From contig JBBHKE010001884.1 in the NCBI GenBank assembly GCA_037447655.1, positions 217,701 to 279,700 on the forward strand: a stretch of 62,000 nt of DNA, read 5' to 3'. This document shows positions 1-15,919 of this stretch, piece by piece. Under the pieces are notes generated by a model. It was not told the DNA's origin, did not search any database, and was given only the letters and a program-made list of their open reading frames with translations. Positions within the stretch are counted from its first letter, which is position 1. Every line of letters starts with the position of its first letter. The position numbers and the translations under genes were made by a program. Source of the stretch: Zygnema cylindricum. Lineage: Eukaryota > Streptophyta > Zygnematophyceae > Zygnematales > Zygnemataceae.

Positions 1-1012
1 TACAAGTATCGATTGATATCTTTCTTGTTTTCCGAGTAAGTACAGAGAATGGTAAGTATTGAACCCGGTTGATTTCTTATACTATCTTAAACTTTGGTCG
101 AGTTTCTAAACCTAATTAGCAGCTTTCGATGAAAAGATACATTCAAATTAACCCATTAGTACGCGTTGTGGAAATCTAAAAGGGTTTTAGGTTTCTTAGG
201 CTTATATATATATCTATTATTCATTGTATTTCATTGTAAATGCTTCAATCAAATGTCCATTGGAGGCTTTCTAACGATCATAAGTATAGGCCATATTTCT
301 AAGCTCTGAGAAAGTAGCTTGTGCTTGCCTTACATGAGTTCACTCGGATTCTTTGGATTTTGGGAAAATCTAAAGGTGTTGCGCATGATTACCCAATTAA
401 ACTTACATAGAAAAGTAGCTTTCGACGATTAATCCAAATCTTTGAGCTGGTTTCAAATTCTATCATATTCTTTAGTTGGCCCAAGTTATGAATGGTAAGA
501 GACATGAATGAGCCTTTTGTTCTTTCTATAGTTAGCTATGAACATTTTCTCCCTTTTTGTGGATGACGTTGTTGGTTTGAGTTCACATTCAGTGACCACA
601 TGGAAAAGACTTTTAACATGTGCTTTCACAACTAATTTCCAAGTTATGTAGTTTGATCCCTCACAAAGACGGCCTTGTGGGCCCATAAACTCTTAAAATC
701 AAACTCAAAGACAACAAAGCCATATTATCTTATCTTGTTTATACCGACTCAAGCTTGAATTTCTCGATAACAAAGCAGAAAACAAATTCAGTGTATGACA
801 AAGTTAACTAAATGATAGTAAACTTCGTATCGAAAGTCTTTAAATTGTACCAAATTGGGACAAAAATTGTGAAATTTGGTTATGTAAATTCTTGTTTAAC
901 CTTCCTTTAAATATAACTAGCTCTTATGACATAAAATCATAAACAACCTTCAAAGAAATAAGAAAGTCAAGGTACATCATGATTAAAGAATTGCACAAAC
1001 TTTGTATTGAGA
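1..1012. other. AT-rich non-coding stretch
   Basis: No convincing exon, RNA gene or mobile-element end is visible. The sequence is AT-rich with scattered stops in all frames. It lies downstream of the 3' end of the lipase gene, which is on the minus strand. Confidence 0.5.
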
Positions 1013-1365
1013 ATCCAATACGAATCCACCAATGTTTCAACATTAAATAGTACCAAAAAAAGCACCAACGTTAATGAACCTGTGATAGTACAAGTCCTCA
1101 AACTAGTATATAGAATCCAATACTAATTCGCCAGGTATTTCGCAGTAAATCCCAACTAAACATCCCACCGGCATTAATGATCTTGTGGTGGTAGAAGTCT
1201 TCAAAATCCAAATACTAACCGACCTAGTGTTTCCACACTAAATCCCGACTTAGAAATCCACCACATTAATAAACTTATGCTGGTACGGGTCCTTAACCTG
1301 TGCCAATACTAACCCACCCGATGTTTCCACACTAAATCCAAACTAAAAACCCAACAACATCTCTA
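1013..1365. repeat. Degenerate tandem repeat, about 4 units of roughly 100 bp
   Basis: The phrases AATCCAATACTAA, TGTTTCCACACTAAATCC and CATTAATGA recur in the same order about every 95-105 bases, at about 1013, 1116, 1208 and 1302. The units have diverged by many substitutions and small gaps. No open frame runs through the array. Confidence 0.6.
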
Positions 1366-1443
1366 TTTCAAATTATAGACATTTGGTTGTCTGTCTGAAA
1401 ACCTTTAAATAGCCGTCTCTGTTCCTTGCAGACCCGAGCGGCG

Positions 1444-1511
1444 TGTCCCTTGGGCGACGTCAGCAAACGGGTAACTTTGTCCCTCGGGCGACCTCACCGA
1501 TCGGGTAACTT
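1444..1511. repeat. Two-unit 34-bp tandem repeat
   Basis: TGTCCCTTGGGCGACGTCAG at 1444 recurs as TGTCCCTCGGGCGACCTCAC at 1478. Both units end in CGGGTAACTT. The segment is richer in CpG than its surroundings and is followed by GACCGTCAGATC, a phrase that also occurs in the MITE-like element at 14.75 kb. Confidence 0.6.
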
Positions 1512-1960
1512 TCAAAGTTTACCCTCGACAATCGTTTTCGACCGTCAGATCTTGGCTGCTCGATCCTGTCAATGAATATGGATAACGCCGCCGCCACCTG
1601 CTGTAATGATTCTTCAGCCGTCTATTCTTCGTTCATGACCGTCCGATCGTAGAATGCTGGCAGTTCAGAAGCTAGCCGTAGCCTTTTCAAGGAGTACATA
1701 TCTGGACACAGTGTAACGGGCATGAAAAACAAGACACGGTTTGACGGGAACGATTTCGTGCCGTTAATTCTTTGCTCGATTTTGCGTCAATCTTTTTGTT
1801 GTTTTGGGTCGCGTTCGCGTTTAGAAATGTCCGTACGGACGTCTAGATTAGTACAACAGTACTGTACTTACACGTTTTGATAAACAGGACAGTAGGACAC
1901 GGTCCATGCGCGTGTAACAGGCATTGATTTATAGTGTAGTTACTTCAAATTATATCTACC

Positions 1961-7236
<5,276 letters not shown>

Positions 7237-8542
7237 ACCTTCGGGATTGCTTCGGGATGCACGTCCGGCACGCTGTAGGTTCAGAATTGCTCCCGGGAAT
7301 GGTTCGCCTCACGCTTCCTGTGGATCTACGCGAATTAAGGGGCGGTAAGGTGTACGTTCGGTTGCGCAGCGGCGTTCCCGAACTTAAGACGCTGTGGAAC
7401 CCGCGTCGTGAACCTCCGCGGTTACAAGAATATCGTATCGAGTATTCTGCACTGGCGGAGAAAACCCGACGTTGTACCACAGTTGATTTCAAAGAGTATT
7501 CATTCTAATGAAGAGAGCACTTCTGTAGCTTGTACGGAATTCCTACTAATTTTCGGTTCGGCACAGTACCACAGTACTGTATCTTTGCAATCTTTCCGTA
7601 CATATGCGCCAGTTCAATTCTAAAGAAGTAACAATGACCTCCTAAAAAAGCGTCATGGAATTTATCAGACGTACACAGATTTCTCCTGAAAATCTGTGAT
7701 CTCTTATCGCGTTACAGAGTTTATCAGAAAACGACAGAATTTGTCAGCACCGACACCTACGGAACACCGCCCGTAGCTTTTCGAGCTACAGTCATGCCTG
7801 GCCTCCATTGGTTCATAAAAGGCCGGTTTACGGTCATAAAAATTCACTATTTGAAAAAAAGTGTTGACCCGCAAAAAGACAAAAGTGAAACTCTCATTGA
7901 TGGGGGACAGCCGCGGAAAATCTGGTTGAACCTGTAATTTCCTTACGCGTCTGACTATAGATGGAGGAAAAAACAGGAAAAAACAGGAAAAAAACTGCCC
8001 GTGAAAACTATAAGAAAACCTTTTTAACAGTATCAAAAAAGGAAATTCAGTCGACCAATTTGGGATTTGATCCCAGAAAATATTTTAGACGGATAATTAT
8101 TTATGACCCTCGAAAAATAGAAATTTTCCCATGTCCTTGTTATTCCCTTATTTTTTTTTCAATTTGTTTGTAATGCCACGCGTCATTTTCAACGGCCAAA
8201 ATTAAAATACGAGTCCTGCAATGGACCACATTAGTGCGTCGAATGACCCCAAAACGGACAATTTATGAGTCAATGGAGCCAAAGCCCTTTAGACTTTCAG
8301 CACTCATATTACTTCACGAATTCACATCAAAACCGCAAAACGGACACAAAATGGTGTCAAATATTACGAGTATTTAAGCCTTCAATACGGTTGTATATCA
8401 TACTGTTTACGGGATAAATCGACCCGGAATTTCTGGCTTTGCAGACTTCTATTCCTTTTTAATTTTTTTATTAACACAAAGCTATGACTCTGAGTCAAAA
8501 TGACCCACTCGAATCAATATGATCAAGGGTAAAATCTACAGT
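7237..8542. other. Upstream region of the lipase gene
   Basis: 7237-7510 is much richer in CpG than its surroundings and probably holds the promoter and 5' UTR of the minus-strand lipase gene. A minus-strand frame at 7492-7214 reads like an Arg/Ser-rich organelle-targeting peptide, but it is out of frame with the lipase and its possible donor (AAG|GTATGG) does not fit the phase of the next exon. Copies of ACAGTACTGTA occur at about 7063 and 7573. No gene is seen from 7510 to 8542. Confidence 0.4.
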
Positions 8543-8690
8543 AGTGTTGTGTATCGGCAAAAAACTTATCCTGTTAAAAGCGATACCGATAATTATCGGT
8601 TATCGAACGGTGAGGGGTCCCGTGTATCGCTCCGACACCAACAAATTCCTTATCGGCGATAAATGTAAATATTGTATTACGGTATACAAT
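8543..8690 (+). repeat. Dispersed repeat of about 140 bp, copy 1
   Basis: Begins GTGTTGTGTATCGG and contains GGTTATCGAACGGTGAGGGG and CTTATCGGCGATAA. Related copies lie at 44640-44782 (opposite strand) and 51098-51245. It is probably the end or body of a short non-autonomous DNA transposon. No protein is encoded. Confidence 0.6.
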
Positions 8691-8804
8691 AGTACTTTAT
8701 AATGTAATGTATTCTAATTTTCACCTCATATAGCGTGGTATGCCATTTATGACCATGTGTTCCGAACGTGTAATAAACCGTACACATTTGGTAAACTAAA
8801 TGAG

Positions 8805-9105
8805 AGGGTACAAGTTCGTACAGGTAGTAAATGGAAAGGTACAAGTTATTTCGGCTACATGAAAAGGTACAAGTTTGTACAACCAGTAGCACATGAAATG
8901 GTTCAAGTTTCTATAACGGGTACTAAATGAAAAGGTTCAAGTTTTTACAGCAGGTAATAAATGAAAAGGCCGAGTTTGTGCAGCAAGTACTAAATGAAAA
9001 GGTTCAAATTTGTACAACAGGTAATAAATGAAAGGTCGAGGTAAGGTCGAGTTTGTACAGCAATGAAAAGGTGGAGTTCGTACAGAAGGTACTAAATGAA
9101 AATGT
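8805..9105. repeat. Degenerate tandem array, unit about 36 bp
   Basis: About eight units of the form GGTACAAGTTTGTACAACAG followed by GTAATAAATGAAAA run head to tail with substitutions and small gaps. GTACAAG...GTAC makes each unit partly palindromic. No coding frame is seen. Confidence 0.75.
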
Positions 9106-10022
9106 ACGTACGCAATGCATCATTATTAACATCAATAGAACAGAACTGGTGGCAGTCTTATTTTCTCTCAAACCACAAAATAGTGTTAACAATGTTAAAT
9201 TTCCAATCAGCGTTAATTCTTCAATCGGTACAAAACAGTTGTGATATCCGAACGGGAAATTGAAGCAATAACTCATACAAAAAACTCACGCTATAAGTTT
9301 CTTTGCTTTGACAACGTTTTTTTCACTTGAAAGTCATGTGACATGTAGACCATTAATGGAGGGAAAGTTTCCGCCAAACATAAAAACACGTTGAAAGCTC
9401 AAATGGTTATCCAAAAAGTGTTCAATGTTGGGTTTTCACAAAGTTTTATTACTTTATTTTGTTGGTCAGATAATGATTTGCCCCTTTTTCCCTTTCTGTA
9501 TTTTTTTCCTTTGTTAATGATATTATTTAGGAGGAAGGAGCAGTTTTGTGCTCAATGGGATGCTATGGAAGGCTTTATTCCGTCAAACTTTTTGGTCTTC
9601 TCAAGAGAGGTTCTCTAGAAGCATTTTTGCTTCTACATTTTTTCCTTTTTTTCGCCATTTTTTAATTGTGGCTTTACAACTTATGCAAGCTTCTAAGAAA
9701 CCTACAAAACTCTAAGAAACGCTCACAAACCCTAAAAAATCCTAAAAAACCATAACTCTCATTTACTATTGATATATATAACTTGCAGGATAAATTAAAA
9801 AGCACGATGGTAAACCATCTGAGTCTGGGGGTACAAAAGGGGTGGCATGACCAACACTGAAAAACAACAATAATAAAAAACAAAAAGAGCGACAAGAACA
9901 CACCCTAAAAAAAGGAAGCAACAACAAGGAAAATAAAAACACCCTAACTCAAAATGAAAAGCACGGCAACTCACAAAAACAAAAATACAAACCCCAACCC
10001 CAACCCTAACTCAATTAAATAT
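9106..10022. other. Gene-free stretch with short telomere-like phrases
   Basis: No gene is recognised. Around 9720-9770 and 9940-10015 the phrases AACCCTAAAAAATCC and CAACCCTAACTC recur. They resemble degenerate plant telomere repeats but form no true array. Confidence 0.4.
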
Positions 10023-10388
10023 CTACGAAAAACAACCCCGTAAGTCCCCCCAGCCCGGAGGAGCACGTTGAGGGAGTTCCGGAGCACGGCGACGATCCAT
10101 AACCGCAACAGTCGATCGGAGGAGAATAGAAGCCTGCACTCGTTGTAGAGCCACAGATAAGCGTTGACGGTAAAAAGAAGTAAGGACCGAAGGAGGAGGG
10201 CTCCCAGGTCCTCGACGCTCGAAAGCACGTCGAGCACAAGTACGGAGAAACTCGTCCAGTGCAACACCCAAACAACCAAAGATCTCGACCGCCATCGGGA
10301 TAAAGTCATCCATAGGGTCCCGGTGGGCATAATCACGATGGTATGAATGGTCGTTGCATTTCGGAACTCCCTCAACGTGCTCCGCCAA
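10023..10388 (-). pseudogene. C-terminal fragment of a non-LTR (LINE-type) reverse transcriptase protein, probable
   Basis: One minus-strand frame of 121 codons carries FIPMAVEIFGCLG, EFLRTCARRAFERRG and FYRQRLSVALQRVQASILL. This is the layout I associate with the extreme C-terminus of LINE-like polyproteins in plants and green algae: an endonuclease-like tail followed by an RQRLSVALQR helix. The fragment is an island of higher GC content in AT-rich DNA, which supports an origin by insertion. No catalytic reverse transcriptase motif (F/YxDD) lies upstream, so it is a remnant. The assignment rests on motif memory only and a search is needed. Confidence 0.5.
10060..10383. repeat. Perfect 22-bp inverted repeat bracketing the LINE-like fragment
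   Basis: The arm at 10060-10081 begins GGAGCACGTTGAG. Its exact reverse complement occupies 10362-10383, about 280 bases away. It lies inside the LINE-like reading frame, so the arms encode different residues at the two ends of the frame. Target duplications were not recognised. Confidence 0.85.
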
Positions 10389-11059
10389 GACTAAGGGTTT
10401 TAACGCTCTGCTTTTAGTAATTCTCTAATTATATTGAGATTTGGTTGGTACTTTTGTTTCGGTTACAACATTTTGGGAACATTTTAGTGATTGTTGTTCT
10501 TTTCCATGTCCTTAGGTGACTTGCCCTTGTTTGTGTGTTTGTTTCTTTCGCAGTGTTTTTACTTTTGGTTTACTTCCACCCTCGTTTGGTTTTTTAGTTT
10601 TGATGCTTCCTTTCACATTTGTTCAGATGGTTTCCCATTGTGCTTTCTTAACAAAGTCGCCATACTAATTAGAAAAAAATTATGGCATAAAAAGAAAGAA
10701 ATGTGCCCTTTTCAATACCTTATTCGAACTTCTCTAGTGTATGACTTCCCAAAAAAAACGAAAAAGGGAATAGGACCCACGCATAAATATTTAAAAAAGA
10801 CAATAAGGGAAAGAGACGTCCTTTCTATTGTTGTTGTTTTTGAGGAACATGACAGATCGACAACAAATGTGTCTTTTTATTGAACGATTTTAGAAGAAAC
10901 TTAAAATCCTTTTGTCATCTATTAAAACAAAAACTTTTATAAACCTAATTTCTCTAAAACATAGCTATGTAGAAAAGAATTATGTACAAAGAAGTAAAAT
11001 TCACAAAGTCGGGTCGACTTTTGTCGGTCGGAAAGCAAATCAAACGAAACATATTGAAA
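10389..11059. other. Gene-free stretch downstream of EAF
   Basis: A plus-strand frame of 130 codons at 10491-10883 is rich in Phe and Cys at its start, resembles no family I know and lacks splice-linked neighbours. I see no supported gene here. Confidence 0.35.
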
Positions 11060-11335
11060 GAGAAAGAGATGAAAGAGTAAGAGTGAAGAGAAAGAGAGAG
11101 AGAGAAGAGAGAGAGAGAGAGCGAAGGAGAGGCGAGTGCGAGAGAGGGAGAGAGAGAGAGCGAAGGAGAGGCGAGTGCGAGAGAGGGAGAGAGAGAGGGG
11201 GGGGAGAAAGAGAGAGGGGGGGAGAAAAGAGAGAGGGGGGGGAGGGATAGAGGAAGAGAGGGAGAGAAAGAGGGAGAGAGAGAGAGAGGGAGAGAGGGAG
11301 AGAGAGGGGAGAGGGAAGAAAGACAGAGGGAGAGG

Positions 11336-11372
<37 letters not shown>
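11060..11372. repeat. (GA)n / GGGA-rich purine tract downstream of EAF
   Basis: Purine-only sequence of GAGAGA, GGGAGA and GGGGGG runs, ending about 40 bases beyond the EAF stop codon. On the EAF coding strand it is a CT-rich tract in the presumed 3' UTR. Long frames through it are low-complexity artefacts. Confidence 0.9.
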
Positions 11373-11373
<1 letters not shown>

Positions 11374-11413
11374 ACTACCCTCCGCCCAAAACTGAAAACC
11401 TTCCTCCTCCAAA

Positions 11414-14400
11414 TCACTCGACAACGTCGTCTCCCGAACTCGCCGACTCCTCATCGCTACTCCCACTCCCACTCGTACTTCCCTCACTCCCACTACTACT
11501 CCCACTACTACTATCACTCGAACTATTAACACCGGCCGCGGCTTGAGCGGTACTCACATTCCCTCTCCCTCCACCCCCTCTCTCTCCACTCCCTCCGTCT
11601 TCTCCTCCGTCTCCTCCTCCTCCGCTTCCTCCTCTTCCTCCTCCCCCGTCCTCGCCGCCGACTCCTCCTCCTCCCTCTTTCCCTCCCTTTCCCTCTTGTG
11701 TATCTTCTTCGTCTGTTTCTGTCTCGTAGTATTCGACTACCTCTTCCTCTACTCCCAAATCCAAAGTTTCGATATCTTCGGGTCTCGGTTTTTTGAATTG
11801 TTGGGTTTCTTCGTAGGGAGAGTACTTGGAGGAAGGAGAGGGAGAGGGTTTTATGGGAGAGGGAGAGGGTTTGAAGGGAGAGGGAGAGGGTTTTAGTGGA
11901 GAGGGAGAGGGTTGAGTGGGAGAAGGAGAGGGTTCTTTTGAGGTTTTCGAGGGAAAATCTCCTCCTCCTCCCTCTCCTCCTTTTCTTTTTTTCGTCATCG
12001 AAGGTAGTTTTGCTTTGCTTATATGTCCTTTTCCCAAAACCGTTTTTTTTGTCCCGTCTAAAACTCCTGATTTAAAAAAAAACATCAAAATCAAAAACAA
12101 AAAAACCAAACAAATCAAAATTATAAACATTAAAATCTTAGATTTTATAAAAATCTTAAAGAACAATCTTTTCCAAAAACCGGTTTTTTCTATCACTTCT
12201 GCAATTCTTGAGTTCCAAATTGCAAAACAAACACTGGAATTAAAATTATAAATATTAAAATCTTTCATTTAATATTAATCTTAAAAAAAAACCGCAAAAT
12301 TTCACCTTCTAAACAAATTTGAACGGTTTCTTCCGTTTTAAACTAATTTGAGATTTTTCAATTGAAACAAATTCAAAAACTTGTTTTGAAAACAATCGAA
12401 ATTTTGATTTAAACAATTTCCAATCACCAAAAGTTGTGATACGAAGTTGAAAAAACCCACAAACCTTTTTTTTTTTTTAGGATTTACAAAAGACCATAGG
12501 AAACTCTGTTTTACAACATTTAAAAAAAGTGTTCTTGTAAAAATTAACGGATAAATGATAATGAAAGAAAAAAGAGAAAAAATAAAGGGCGAAAGTGAAT
12601 TAAAATGGTTCATAAAAAAAAGGTGCCAAAAAAAAGAAAAAAAGTACGGGAAAAAAAAAAAAGTACCAGAAGATTCGAGTGCTTGGTTTAATATATCCTC
12701 CTCTGTCTCTAAAACCTGCAAAAGAAGAAAAAAGGGATTAAAAAATCCAAAAACCTGACAAAAAGTTTAAAACTTTAGAAATTAGAAGAGCAATATTTTG
12801 AACGAGAATAACTATGATAGTCGTTGTGCATAGTTTAAATTCAAATTTAAAACCGTGGTTTAAACCGCAATTAAACCGTTTTAACAACAATATGAACTGT
12901 GATCAAACCGTTTTAGCTGTCATTTAAACCATGGTTAAACCATTTCAACCAAATAATATTTTCCAAACCGACACTTTACATGTCAAAAAGTGATCCACAA
13001 TAATACAGGTGTGAGAAAACATAATGTACACAAACGAAAATTCTCCATAAATTTATTTATTTGTTTTTCCTTTTGTTTCTTTGTTTTTTTTTTCTTTTTT
13101 TTCTTTATTTCTATCTTTTTTTTTCTTTATTATTTCATCTATAAAATCAAAAAAGTGAGAGGTGTAACTTTACATCACTCATTTACCTCACCTAGAAAAA
13201 AAAAAACAAATCGAATCAAATCAAATGGGATTTGAATTTTACAAAAATAAGATTATTCTTGTGCCACATTCTTCTTTTTTGCAAAATTTTCCGGTTATTA
13301 CTTGCATACATGAATTTTTAAGCTTTTTGCCAATTATTCATTTAAGACTTTTATTTTTTTTTTACCTTCTGTATTTTGTGTAAGCTAAATCGGACCACCT
13401 AAAATAAACTGAAAGTAAACCTAAATTAAGCCTAAATTAAACCTAAATTAAACCTAAATTAACTTGAATTAACCTACATTAACCTAAATTGACCTGAGTT
13501 AACCTAAATTACCTCACACCGACCTTTTTTAACCTAATTAATCTAAATTCGACCTAAATTAACATAAATAGCCCAAACTACACCATACATCGCTAATAGA
13601 GTGAATGAACTATTAGCGTTAAAGCTTTTTTAAGATTGACCACACTAAACTATGTTTTGCCACGTGGCTCGATTTAAGCCACGTAACTAAACAGTGTTAC
13701 TAACACTAATTTATGATTTGGGGTCAAAAACAACACTCACTCGAATTAGACTGAATAACTAGTAGTGGAATTCATAATAAGTCAAAAAAAAATAAAAACA
13801 AAAACTTACTTCTAAGGCTCGAGGAGGAGTAGCTGCAGGAGTTGTCCTCCCTCCTCCTCCTCCTCCCTCTCCTCCCTCCCTCTCCATAGGAGATGCCTGC
13901 GAATCCATGGCCGCCATACCCAATCCTCCTCCCTCTCCTCCCATCTTTGCGTTCCCTCTCACCACTTTCAAACTCTTAACCGAATGATGGAGTCGCTCGA
14001 GTCTTAATCCCTCTCCGTCAAAAAAAACAATAGCTTCTTGTTCTTGACACAATTCTCTATGTCCTTGAAAGGCAACGTTAGGTTTTCCGGCTTGAATGTT
14101 GGGAAGTTCCACGGCAACTTCCTTCTTCTCTCTCCCTCTTCTCATCACTCCCGGTTTCGCCGGGTTCACAGAGGCAGGTTTGAACTCATCTGTAAAGTTT
14201 AAGTTTTAATATTACGTCTAAGTTTAAGCTCATTTGTTAAGTTTTTAAGGTTTTAAGTTTAAAGTCATCTGTAAAGGTTGGTTTTAAGGTTTAAGGGTTT
14301 TAAGATTTCAAGGTTTAAGGGTTTTAAGGTTTTAAGGTTTTAAGTTTAAAGTCATAGTAAAGTCAAATTGTTCTCATGTCTTTTACCTTAAAAGGGTTTC

Positions 14401-15635
14401 TCTAAATGATAGAAGCTGGTTGTTACTAAAGGAATAAAAAGATTCCCAAAAAGACCAAAAAAAATGATAAAAATTGATAAAAATTGACCTGCATTTACCC
14501 TAAATTTCGACAAATAGTGCTGTTTAAAATAACGAGAAATACAAAAAGAGGGAAAAAAAAAATCAAAAGGGCTTCAAGAGAATGAACCTCCTCTGTAAAA
14601 GTTGACGAGATTTAGCTCTATTAAAAGAGTGTAATCCACACTAATTCATGTGCAGGTTTTAATACTTGAGAGGATGCTTATTATATGTCCACATTGATTT
14701 CCTTTCAATAATTCCTATATTTAAAAAAAACACTCAGGTCCACACAAATGTAAGTCTAGACCATAGTTCAAAAGTACGCGCTTTTTGGTAGGCCTTTTGT
14801 AGGCCGCCTTTAGCGTAAGTTGTGTTATGGGCTTTCCATGTGATCTTCTTAGATCGCTACTTTCATCAGCGACCGTCCGATCGTCCGAATCTGACGATAG
14901 TCCTATCGTAAGTTGTGTTATGGGCTTTTCATGTGATCTTCTTAGATCGTTACTTTCATCAACGACCGTCAGATCGTCCAAATCTGACGGTTTAAATAAA
15001 AAGTCGCTCAAAACTCACAGAAAAATATTTCTTTGTCCGATTTTTTTTTTCAAATTTAGACATGACGTTTAATTCTCTATCGATCCATGTGCAACTCAAC
15101 CCTGTTACTATTTTATTTCATTTTGCGGCCAATACAATATGGGTCTTAAGGCCATATTGTATGTTTTGCATACAATAGGCATATTGTATGGGCGTACGGT
15201 CACCTACTTTTGAACTATGGTCTAGACTGAAAACATCAAAACCTAAAATTAATGTGCCTCATATTCCCCATATTACCCATGTTAATACCCAATAATCATA
15301 TAAATGACCCGCATTAATTACAATAAACAATGTCGTTCCACAACCAAAAAGACAAATCTTAACCCTAATGAAGACACAAAGAAACCTAAAAGGATCTGAG
15401 AAAACAAACAAAAAACTCCAAGCTAAAATCGTAACGTATCGTCAACAAAAAAAAAAGAGAGAGAGAGAAGACACGATAAACCCAGAGAAGATAATAAACC
15501 TTGAAGTAACAAAAACTCACATCGTAAAGTATAGTATTCTGTTGAACTTTCTCCCAAAAATGTGGACCCTAATTGGAGTGGATACCAGACATTGTTTTGA
15601 GGAGGAGCGACACGATCGCCACGAGGGGTTCCCAT
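11414..15635 (-). CDS. EAF: ELL-associated factor (EAF), Pol II elongation cofactor
   Basis: EAF proteins bind ELL and stimulate RNA polymerase II elongation in the nucleus. Exons: 15635-15521, 14189-13810, 12715-12667 and 12066-11414. All introns are GT-AG and phases match (1, 0, 1), giving 398 residues. The N-terminal EAF domain reads WYPLQLG...YTLRYEFKPASVNPAKPG, then an arginine-rich turn, QAGKPNVAFQG, IVFFDGEGLRLERLH and SVKSLKVVRG, in the order known for plant EAFs. Residues 225-262 hold five PSPSP repeats. They are followed by an acidic stretch (EETQQF to TETDEEDTQ), a long Gly/Glu-rich run and a C-terminal Ser/Asp tail ending SASSGDDVVE, which is usual for this family. At 398 residues it is longer than the plant EAFs I recall, mainly because of the Gly-rich run. 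Start: the only ATG in frame before the EAF domain. Confidence 0.85.
13412..13565. repeat. 11-bp tandem repeat in EAF intron 2
   Basis: AACCTAAATTA is repeated about a dozen times with substitutions (AACTTGAATTA, AACCTACATTA, GACCTGAGTTA). It lies inside the intron between EAF exons 2 and 3. Confidence 0.75.
14753..15228. mobile_element. MITE-like element, family 1, copy 1 (in EAF intron 1)
   Basis: The ends are inverted repeats: TCTAGACCATAGTTCAAAAG at the left and the complement CTTTTGAACTATGGTCTAGA at the right. TCTAGA on both sides may be the target duplication or part of the repeat. Inside, a 95-bp unit starting GTAAGTTGTGTTATGGGC is duplicated in tandem (14814 and 14909). The element ends in repeated CAATATG/GCATATTG palindromes. 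A minus-strand frame of 96 codons spans both units and contains the repeat SDLRRSHGKPITQLT. The same element occurs at 23254-23717, so it is a dispersed repeat and not part of the EAF gene. Confidence 0.75.
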
Positions 15636-15704
15636 TTTTTAACCAAAAAAAAAAATGGAAGAAGAAAAGAGAAAAAAGAAGAAGAAACTAGAAAAAGAAA
15701 ATGC

Positions 15705-15915
15705 CGGGCGTGGGAAGGAGAGGGGGGGGGGGGGGAGGGGGAGAGGGGAAGGAGGGAGAGAGAGGGAGGGAGAGAGGGAAAGAAGGAGAGGAGGAGAGAG
15801 GGAGAGAGGGAAGAGAGAGATGGAAGGGGAGAGAGGGAAAGAGGGAGAGAAGAGTGGGAGCGAGAGAGAGGGAGGGAGAGAGAGGGAGAGGGGGACAGAG
15901 AGGGAGGGGGAAGGA
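15705..15915. repeat. GGGA/GA purine tract just upstream of the EAF start
   Basis: Purine-only tract beginning about 70 bases upstream of the EAF ATG. On the EAF coding strand it is a CT-rich (CCCTCT) tract in the promoter or 5' UTR. Pyrimidine-rich leaders and GAGA/CT elements are common in plant promoters. A role here is inference. Confidence 0.85.
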
Positions 15916-15919
15916 GCTA

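Noticed and set aside
7257-7508. Plus-strand frame of 83 codons opposite the lipase 5' region
   Set aside because: CpG-rich shadow of the lipase promoter and leader; no family resemblance and no splice partners.
9710-10015. Telomere-like CCCTAAA phrases
   Set aside because: Interspersed with variable spacers, no array; also common in plant introns and promoters. Not a telomere relic on this evidence.
10491-10883. 130-codon plus-strand frame
   Set aside because: No recognisable domain, biased Phe/Cys start, no neighbouring exons; likely chance in AT-rich DNA.
10937-11546. Several overlapping Arg/Glu- and Ser/Leu-rich frames
   Set aside because: They read the GA/CT purine tract downstream of EAF and only clip the EAF last exon in a wrong frame.
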